From Combretum micranthum (Eukaryota > Streptophyta > Magnoliopsida > Myrtales > Combretaceae): DNA of 64,000 nt. Positions 55,501-64,000 of this stretch are shown in pieces (the stretch's first letter is position 1; each line of letters begins with the position of its first letter). The notes beneath the pieces are model-generated. The model was not told the DNA's origin and did not search any database. It saw only the letters and a program-made list of their open reading frames with translations. A program made the translations under genes and the position numbers. Location of the stretch: NCBI GenBank assembly GCA_024138025.1, contig JAMXBD010000389.1, positions 496,001-560,000 of the forward strand, read 5' to 3'.

Positions 55501-58500
55501 ATCTAATAAAAAAGTTTAAACTTATAAGTATAAACTATTATATTTATTATCTAATAATTATAAATGGTAAACTTATACTAATCATACAGGTTGTTGTTTT
55601 ATATATGTATAATATATATTAAATATTATTAATACTCATACATTATATATCGTTGCATGTAATATTTAGTATTCTTCTAATACATAGCCACAGCCAATTT
55701 ATTGTAGATTTAAATTAATTTTACGTTAAGAAAGACGTTGAATTTAAACACTCAATATAGGAGCTTGGGTAAAAAAGAAAAAAAAATTAGTAATTTAGAC
55801 CTAATTGATTAGAATTAGATCAAAGTGATCAAATGATAACGTGTGTATTGAAAAATTTAAAAATTATTGGATCACATCCTATTATTCATATCATTTTCTT
55901 CATCCTTTTTATACACTTAAACGGTTGATCAGGATTTATCTATGCTCCGGAGCTATATATATATATATCATAATCGTAAAAAATAAATTGGTCCATGAGC
56001 CACATCATTAGCATTATAATGCTTTTATATAGCCACGGGAAAAAGGTCAGCCCTTACAAATATAAAATTTTATCATAAAAATATAATGATGGTCACTTAT
56101 TCTATTTTAAGTTCTCTTATCAAATTTTTATTATAAAATTTTTATCATTAAAGATTAATTTTCTTATACTGAATTACTATCTTATAAAAAAAAAAAAAAA
56201 CCAACCTGCTTGATGAAAATAAATAAATAAATAAATAAGAGAGAGAATAATCAAACCATGTAGGTCACTACAGGAACGTCAGGAAAAAGACTTATTGAAT
56301 CCACTGCATATTTATTTATTTTTCTTGGTTTGAAAAATTCTTGAACTAAATCACAGAAAAATTTACATTAGACTGGACGAATAAACATAATTAAACAAAT
56401 AAAAATTTGAGTTGAACTGTTATATGAAACAGAGTGTTATTTTACTTGTGAATGAAAAAAAGTATATATCTTTTATCATAACATTGTTTCAAATTAAAAA
56501 TTAGGTTATACTTATTGAAACTATATATTCGGCTTTTTTTAACCATAATTTATTAGGTTGTAGGTCAATTATTCAAACATTACGTCATAAATAATATTTT
56601 ATTAATAAAATTAGCTATTAAATATATTAATAATTATTTAATCGTACATTTATCGGCTTAATTATTTTCTTATTGCATAGTGCTAATACATGTAGTTATT
56701 AAGTCAATTCAGTATTTGTAATATGAGATTTCACATCGTATATGTAATTTTCTGTTAATAGTGTATTATGGGTATATTCATGAATCAACCTAAACCAAAC
56801 CAAACCAAATCAAATCAAAAGTTTACAATTTGGTGAAAAAAATAATAATAATAATCTTAAGCGTTATATAATTTGATCCATAAGATAAAAGAAAATTGAG
56901 CTGCCTTTTCTAAATTGATTTGGTTCAAATTTGCCAGTAGAGCAGCAGTAATTAAATACAAGAACAAGATTTGTAGGGTGTTAGCTATATGGCTCAGTTT
57001 GGATAGTGTTTTTTAGAGATGGACACTTTTTTCAAATTTTTTCTAACAAATTATTTATCAAGAAATAGATATAGATAAACAAAGTTGGCAGTTCTCATGA
57101 AAAAACCAAATATAGATAAAATATAGATACAAATTGGATATATTTATACATATCGTTTTGATACAGATATAGATATAGATGAAAAACAAACTATCCAAAC
57201 AAACCCCATGCCTTTAAAATAAAAATTTTAAATTTTGGAAATGAATCCATCTTGTGGTTCCCCATTGTCACCCAAAACCAGTGCCCCTTGTACAAGATGA
57301 TTTATCAACCTATATGTTTTTAGTTACATTTCTAAATTAGATCTATTAATATTTTCATAACAAATCAAAGAAAATTTTATACAATTATGATTGCATAATT
57401 AAAATATTTATATACCTATTATTATATTTATTTTAATAAATAGATAATTGGTCGAACGATCTTATTAAGAGGACTATAAAAGTTCCCACAAATCAAAAAA
57501 CCAAATTACATATAAGATTTAATAAGAATTTACAACACACTTTCACCCAATGAAAGGTAACTTTCTACATTTTTGCCTTTTATCATAGTATTTGACTTTA
57601 TTTTGCATGTTTATTACATTTTCTTTTAGGTAGATTTTAGAACTCAAACATACAAATATATCATTATTTTTCATCCATTGTTGTTTTTCAATTAATTATG
57701 TGGAGTAAATACATGATATCAGTTTATAACATATATCTTTATATACCTTTGAATATAGATTCCAAGGAGGATAGATGTTATACCACTATCATATCCTATG
57801 GAAACCTGATTCGAAAAGGATGTATTCGAAATTAACTTGTAAGCTTTAATATTACCCACTTGAAACTTATTTAGTTGAGCAGGGCAATGTAAAGCTACGA
57901 TGTATGGCATGATTACACATTTATCTGTATCTCACATGTACCAAATTTGTGATTCATTGCGATTAGTAATCATCGATCACATAGTATGCTTCATTGATTG
58001 ATACGATGGGCGTCATACCTACCCTAATCAAGCTACTAGTTTATAGGTATGGGAATAAAATATTTTAGGTTTTAAACGAGGCTTAAGTAGCTTGTGTGTA
58101 TTGAGCTACTAAATTTAGGCCATAAACGTACACTAATGGAATTTAACCATACTTCATCTAGATGTCTAGGGCAGATTATAGTTAGATTAACAAATTCTTG
58201 ACCTTATTTTTTCAATCAAATCAAAATAATTAATTTTTTTAAATCTCAAACTTAAATCGATCTATTATTAACGATTAACTGCATTAATTATTAACCATTT
58301 TTTCCTATTAATATTTTCTATTTTTGGTTTTCAACCATTTAACATAATATTTAACCAAAAGTTGCGATTGACCATATTTTCAGTTGGTTCGTAAACATTC
58401 AAAAATTGCAACTGAACAAGTTAAATAATCATAAAACCAATAACAATTAGGAATATAACTTTAACACAACATCACACAAATTAAAACTTTAAAGTCCTCT

Positions 58501-59270
58501 CATTATTTTTCAAATTATAACACAACAACAACATAATAATTAAAATATAAATGTTCGAATTATCGGTTTTCTAATGGATAACCGTAAATTTCTCATGATT
58601 ACAAACAGAAATCGAAACCAAAAACTGAAAAAAAAATAATAATAACTATGATTCTAAACTGAAACCAGTAGATTAGTTAACCATATTTTTCATATTAGTT
58701 TTTCAGTTTTACTTTGGTTTTAACAATTTTTTTCCCACCCCCACAACTATAACAAAAGTTAGTAAAAGTGATATAATAAAGTTAGTTTTGCAAAATTTGA
58801 AGTATAATAAGTGTATTTAAATAACCGGTAAAATATGTTATTTATTATTAAACGTATTGAAATCACATTTAGGAGTTCCGAAAATTTACAGAACCATAAA
58901 TTGGTCCAAAGGTGAATAAGAACGGTATTTATACACAACATTGTACTTTTAAAGTATATGTTACATAATATTACATAATTAGCATTTAATAATTTATATA
59001 TTAATGTAGTATTAATTGGTGAAATATATCCATAAAGTTCAAAAGGAAAAAATAAAAATATCAAACCCACTTTATACTTTAGATGATGGTAGGAAAAATC
59101 TAGGGGATGCACTTAAGTCAACTTTTAATGCCATGTAGCATGAGTAATAATAGGATATATATATATAATATATCTTCTATTATATTTATGTTAGATACTT
59201 AATTCAATTTACATTTTTATTATATTTTTTATATAGTGATTTTATTAGGGTAAATTATATAGAAATGTAT
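55500..59270. other. AT-rich intergenic DNA
   Basis: Apart from the MITE-like element at 56991-57207 there are only homopolymers and short tandem tracts such as (AAAT)n at 56220. Open frames are short, AT-driven and without family resemblance. Confidence 0.45.
56991..57207. mobile_element. MITE-like element, about 217 bp
   Basis: The left end carries GTTTGGATAGT at 56997-57007 and the right end its exact reverse complement at 57190-57200. Allowing mismatches, the inverted repeat extends to 14/17. Internal sequence has GATATAGAT words. A clear target duplication was not found. Related ends are at 13183 and 24946. Confidence 0.5.
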
Positions 59271-59284
59271 TAACGTTTAGAGGT

Positions 59285-59462
59285 AAATTCATTTAAGGTA
59301 TCAACGTTTCAAGTGGTTGAAAAAAAGAATCAATTTTTGAAGATTAATTCATTTAAGGTATCAACATTTCAAGTGGTTAAAAAGACATATCAACATCTTG
59401 GAAAGTGAGTCAAATAAGGTATTGAAAATTAATTTAAACGTGATACCTTAAATGAACTTTAC
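59285..59462. repeat. direct and inverted repeat cluster
   Basis: ATTCATTTAAGGTATCAAC followed by TTTCAAGTGGTT occurs at about 59288 and 59348. A third, inverted relative (GATACCTTAAATGAACTTT) is at 59441-59460, so the block can fold. It could be a small MITE-type element. Confidence 0.6.
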
Positions 59463-59869
59463 AAAAAGTTAATACTCTACAAGTGACCTAATCCCTATAC
59501 CCAATTTCTACATTCTCTCTCATTTTACATCATCAAAACTCTCTCTCCTCTCCTTAAATTCCTACACGACGTTTGCTTTCATTACACACAAAAATATTCT
59601 CCAACAAATTCTTCAATTTTCATTATATCTTCAACTAACGTCAAGTTAAGTACCGATTCAGCTAATTACCTAATTCAACTCCTATTAATTTCTAAATCTA
59701 ATCTATCTAATTCTTTTAGGAAAAATTATTGAAGATCAAGCTAGATTAGATTGAAGAAGGAGTTGTGATTTAGGACTGAAGCTTCATTAAAAAAAAAAAA
59801 AACATTAAGATTATTAGTTGAAGATCTTTTATTAATTTAATATGACTTTGCTTTCTAGCAAGTTAAACG

Positions 59870-60036
59870 TAGTGATGCCAGCCAATGGCCTTGTAGTCTA
59901 GTGGCATCCGATTAAAGTCTTCATCATTGAGGTACTAAGTTTGATTCCTTGCGTTAGTGCATTGTCATGACCCTATGTGGCCATGTTGTAAGAGCCTTTA
60001 TGGTCCACTAGGGAGAAAAAAAAACATAGGGATGCT
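59870..60036 (+). mobile_element. tRNA-derived SINE with target duplication
   Basis: The body (59880-60026) has a polymerase III box A, TAGTCTAGTGG at 59894-59904, and a box B, GTTTGATTCC at about 59939-59948, at tRNA-like spacing. It ends in an A-rich tail (GAGAAAAAAAAA). Flanks TAGTGATGCC (59870-59879) and TAGGGATGCT (60027-60036) match 8/10. SINEs of this type move with LINE enzymes. Confidence 0.72.
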
Positions 60037-60713
60037 AATACTAATTAATGGATTAAATCTAAAAATGCTTGAATTCAAGTAATGCTCGTATGCAAGCAAA
60101 GATACTCGGATGCAAGTATATTTGGAGCATAATGTTTACGTATATTTTCCATACTTTCTTTATTTTATATATATATATATATCTTAACCATTTTCTCCTA
60201 TTTGTGTAATAATATCAAGGTGGCATGTGCAACTAATGCCACATCACAATTTGCTATAACAACCTATTCTATTTCAATATATTTGTATTTAATTATTGAT
60301 ATCTAATGATAGCCTTATACTATTTTGCTCGGTCTAGAATTCCAAATATACTTAAGCTGGTCAAAATAGGCCCAAGATAATTTGTCACATCACTCGACAT
60401 CTCCTACTTCATCAGTAGATACTTTACTGAAGCCACGCAAACCAACGACTTCACTTCTAACTCCATCTGACAACTTATCCATCGACTTTAATTTCTCTTT
60501 GCTTATTTTACCTTCTTCTTCTATAAGTGCAAACCCTAGCTTATTCCCCCTATCTTTCGAAGCCCTTTACCACAAGGGATGACTAAAAAATCATAAATGA
60601 AGTTCACTTATGATCTCCCAAGTCGCCTCTAATGGTGATATATTCTTTCACAAGAAAAGTAAGACAATATTGATTTTCCCTTTTCTTTTAATGATTTTCT
60701 AATCCAAAACAAT
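60027..60713. other. non-coding stretch between SINE and gypsy fragment
   Basis: It has a (TA)n tract at 60168-60182. A Ser/Pro-rich 66-codon open frame at 60382 has no family resemblance. Nothing else was identified. Confidence 0.35.
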
Positions 60714-62379
60714 TTATGGTTCTAACTCTAATTCTTCATTCATTACAGGTAAAGAAGACTTCGGATTTGTTTGTGAGGTTCGATAAGGTTTCAACCATGA
60801 GACATGAAATGTAAGATGCTCTGTGGATTCTACTGGAACATCTAACTTATAAGCCATCGTCCCAACCTTATTTGGTATTTTATAAAGTCCGTAGTACTTA
60901 AGAGACAATTTTTGTACCCTAAACTGCTTCAATGAACCCTTTCAGTAGGGTTGTAGTCGTAGTAACGCTCTTTCTCCAATTTTGAATATTCTATTGCTCC
61001 TCTTCCAATCTACTAGGTTTTTCGTACAATGTTGAGCTCTCTAAAAATGAAACTTAAGCATGCGCAACATATCTCCTTTTTTAGTTAGGACATTATACAT
61101 TGCCGCATTCTTAGAGTCCTCAAGAATGTGAGGAAGATGAATTAGGGGAGGATAACCATAAGGAATCTGAAATGGTGTGTATTTAGCACTTGAGTGGTAG
61201 TTGGTGTTGTACCACCACTCCACTAGGGGTAAAAATGGACACTAACATTTACGATATTCCCCTGCTACACATATGAGATACATCTCTAAGCATTTATTTA
61301 CCATCGACATTTGCGCATCAATTTGGGGATGGTGAGACGTAGACAAATTGAGAGAAATTCATTATAAACTCATGAACTTCTTCCAAAAACCATTAACGAA
61401 GATTGGATCTCTATCACTAGTGATGGTTTCCGACATCCCATGTAGCTTGTACACATTATTTAGGTATAGTTGAGGTACCTGAGGAGTTGTGTAGGGGTGA
61501 TATAATGCTATAAAAAGAGCATACTTGCTTAGTTGATCAAGAACAAACAATATCACTTCTTTTTCATTAGATTGAGGCAACCCTTCAATGAAATCCATAG
61601 AGATTTATTGTCAACAGTCGTTAGATATGCTAAGGGTTTGTAATAAGCCAGATATGCCACATTCTCATATTTATATCATTGGCATGTATCACAATTCCTC
61701 AAAAATTGTATCACTTAGTGATCAAGCTTAAGCCAATAGAACACAACTACAATTCTTTTGTATGTGGCTTGAATACAGAATGCCCCTAAGAGCTCCTCCA
61801 TGGTAAAATTGTAACAAATTTGCCCTTAATTCCAAAGCTGGTCCAGTAACTACCTTCCTTTTCCTTTGCAGCACCTCTTTATTGAAGGATAAATATCTCA
61901 CTTCAGTTCCTTCCTTAAGTTGCTCAATAATCTGAACATAGCCATTGGCAAATTCTAGCTCACTTGAATCTCATCCATCAGCTCAGGTATAGCACTTTGG
62001 ATGGGTAAGTGATTCAATTGAGTACCTCCCCTCCTAGACAATGCATGCACTGCTAAGTTAGAGCTCCCACTCTTGAACTCAATAGAATAATACAACCAAA
62101 GCAATTTAGTAAGCCATTTCTACTGAGTTGATGTCACTAACTATTGCTCAAGTAGGTACTTAAGACTTTGGTGATCTGTTTTGATCATAAGAGGGTCTCC
62201 CTAACAGGTAATGACGTCATCTGTCAATGGCAAAAACTAAAGCTAGCAACTCCCTTTCATAAACGGATATTCCTCTATGCTTTGGGGGCAAGAGATTTGC
62301 TTAGATAAGCAATTGGATGATTCTCTTGAATAAGTAAGATGCCTATGCCATCCCCACTTACATCAGTTTCAATAGTGAA
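60714..62379 (-). pseudogene. Ty3/gypsy pol fragment: RNase H to integrase C-terminus
   Basis: Read on the minus strand from 62379, RNase H comes first (FTIETDVSGDGIGILL, then HPIAYLSKSLAP). An integrase zinc-region remnant follows (FYHGG, then CGISGLLQ near 61640). The integrase core MDFIEGLPQSNEKEVILFVL is at 61598, with KLHGMSETITSDRDPIF near 61440. Next come EWWYNTNYHSSAKYTPFQIPYG near 61220 (given as EWWYNTNYHSS and KYTPFQIPYG) and the C-terminal KLSLKYYGLYKIPNKVG, then FHVSWLKPY to 60720. Stops and frame changes are common. It is a different family from the 16-24 kb elements. The RNase H end is cut by an LTR at 62380. Confidence 0.88.
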
Positions 62380-64000
62380 TGTAAATCCCTGAAAATTTCA
62401 TAATTCTTAGAAAATAATTCTAAGAGTCAAACATCGGAATCGAAACCCTAAAAATTGAACCAAGTTAAAACTTAATTCTAAATAAGATCAAAAACAAGAT
62501 TTCTTAATCTGAGAAAGAGAGAACCCTCAAAAACAAAATAGAAAATCCAATTATCGATTGAATCAACATCCGTACATCAATCAAATCACCTAACCGTTCC
62601 TTAACACGCAAATCAAGACAATATATCCAAATAATGCTCGACAACAAAATGATAAGATCTTAAATCCCTCGGTAAACTTTAAAATCAGAAATTTCAATTT
62701 TCACCAAAAGTCAAACTGAGGCAACTCATAACCCTAGACTCGGTTAAACGATCTCGAGAACTAAAAACTATTAAATAAACACAAATAAAATAAGATAAAC
62801 CATAGATATATACTAAAAATATAAAACGGTCAAAACTCTAAAATTGTATAAGCTTACGAATAACTCAACAAAATCGAAGTCAAACCGGGACCTTAAAAGT
62901 CAACAAAGCTTACAACGAACCCTAGTGTTTAAGATCTGGTAATCCCATACTCTTAAACCCTAGACAACAAAATGAAAATAATTGTAGATAATAGTTTGTA
63001 ATAATATAGGGAAGCTTGAAAATATTAGATTCGAAAAATTCTAGTGTCATTCGGATTGAACGGGATCAGTTTTTAAAAAACGTGCCCCGGTACACCCGGA
63101 TGAAAAAAATATTTCGTTAATACCAATAAATTCATAAAAATATAAGGTTTTCAAAAATATCAGTTTTAGAATTTTTCGGTAGCTAAAAATTACAGATATC
63201 GCATTGTTACGCGTATTTTTATTATTATCGGTACTTTAATTGTCTAGTTTACTATTCATAGTACTTTTTTAATATTCATTACTATTCCTCTATCTCTATT
63301 TTTTCTTACTACCTATTCTTACACCTACATACCTATTTCTTACAATTTTCTTTTCTCATAAAAATTCTACACCACATATTACTAAACTTCTCTTACACTT
63401 TTCTTCTAAAATTATTTTTTTAATCAAATTTCTCTCTCATTCCATGTCTTTGCTCTCCACCACTCCCTCTTTCTTCATCTCCATTTTATTTCTTTTTCAA
63501 TTTATTTAATTACATCTAATTTTCACTCCAAAATTCTATAAATACCCCATTCTTCCTTCATTCTTTCACATAATTCATTCTACTACCAAAACTCTCTCAA
63601 TTTCACTACACAAACTCTCTCCACAAATTTTTCCTCTACCAAAATTCTCTTTCACCAAATACTCACAAAATTTCTCTCTACAACTACCATTTCTCAATAA
63701 ACCACATAACCACATAACCATACATTCACTACCATATTCAAACCACATAAACTCCTTAGGTAAAGATTTCTTCCAACCATTTATTTTCTCATGTCATGTA
63801 ACTTAACATGACTATGGTGTTGTTTTGAAACTCATATGAGTAGTAAAAACAACAACATGTTCATGTTTTGTTCTTGTACATAAACTTCCTATTTTATTAT
63901 ATTATGTTGATTTTATTGTTGTTATAATGTTGATTCCTTATTTATATAAAACTAATATATCTATATATATATAATCTTTAGAGCATATAAGCTCACTTGT
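62380..64000 (+). repeat. Ty3/gypsy-type LTR, running off the window
   Basis: It starts TGTAAATCCCTGAAAATTTC inside the older gypsy RNase H, so it inserted later. Its first kilobase is homologous, in opposite orientation, to 4400-6024 (shared TGTAA-CCC-GAAAATTT opening, AAACCCTAAAAA, and the CAGTTTTAGAATTTTTCGGTAGC region near 63160). A TATA box lies at 63536. The other LTR end and any coding region are beyond 64000. Confidence 0.65.
63536..63544 (+). promoter_or_regulatory. TATA box in the 62380 LTR
   Basis: CTATAAATA, followed by CCCC and a pyrimidine-rich stretch, about 1.16 kb into the LTR. It is a strong plant-type core promoter match. Confidence 0.6.

Noticed and set aside
63421..63780. 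Possible host promoter and 5' leader of a gene beyond the window
   Set aside because: The TATA box and pyrimidine-rich leader lie within sequence homologous to another LTR in the window, so an LTR promoter is the simpler reading.

Overview
This window looks like plant nuclear DNA, very AT-rich and almost wholly made of transposable elements. The evidence is Ty1/copia and Ty3/gypsy elements with initiator-tRNA-Met-type primer sites, hAT-like and Mutator-like DNA elements, a tRNA-derived SINE, an endogenous pararetrovirus, and fragments of plant gene families (BAHD acyltransferase, MED26/TFIIS, USP36/UBP23-type deubiquitinase). The species cannot be named from the sequence. I found no intact single-copy host gene. 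All coordinates and identities come from reading the sequence by eye; no database search or alignment program was run.

Layout. 1-9.2 kb: the 3' end of a minus-strand copia-like element, then two long minus-strand LTR-like blocks, one of them a candidate 4.3 kb solo LTR with a 4/5 target duplication. 9.5-15.1 kb: two hAT-like non-autonomous elements and a decayed MuDR transposase fragment. 16.0-23.9 kb: a head-to-tail Ty3/gypsy pair (truncated body, LTR, complete but broken body, LTR). 24-27 kb: AT-rich DNA with no genes. 27.3-29.2 kb: a broken BAHD exon with a 162 bp tandem duplication, then a hAT-like element carrying an intron-containing piece of a host deubiquitinase gene.

31.7-40.6 kb: the cleanest structure here. 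Four nearly identical ~421 bp LTRs alternate with three ~2.4 kb bodies of a gag-bearing, pol-less Ty3/gypsy element, and one 5 bp target duplication (CATTT) brackets the whole array. 40.9-52.1 kb: a ~6 kb tandem segmental duplication. Each copy holds a short copia element in which most of gag-pol is replaced by an antisense piece of a MED26-like gene, followed by the start of an endogenous pararetrovirus. The second copy runs on into the rest of that provirus (to 55.4 kb): small ORFs chained by ATGA overlaps, a broken polyprotein with a 30K-type movement domain, and then directly another copy of the viral promoter/leader region. No capsid, protease or reverse transcriptase coding is visible between the two leader copies.

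55.4-64 kb: AT-rich DNA, a MITE-like element, a SINE with target duplication, and a decayed minus-strand Ty3/gypsy pol cut by the LTR of another element that runs off the window. The genes do not form a working pathway. The recurrent theme is recombination between repeats (two LTR chains, one segmental duplication, one solo LTR) and capture of host gene pieces by both RNA and DNA elements.
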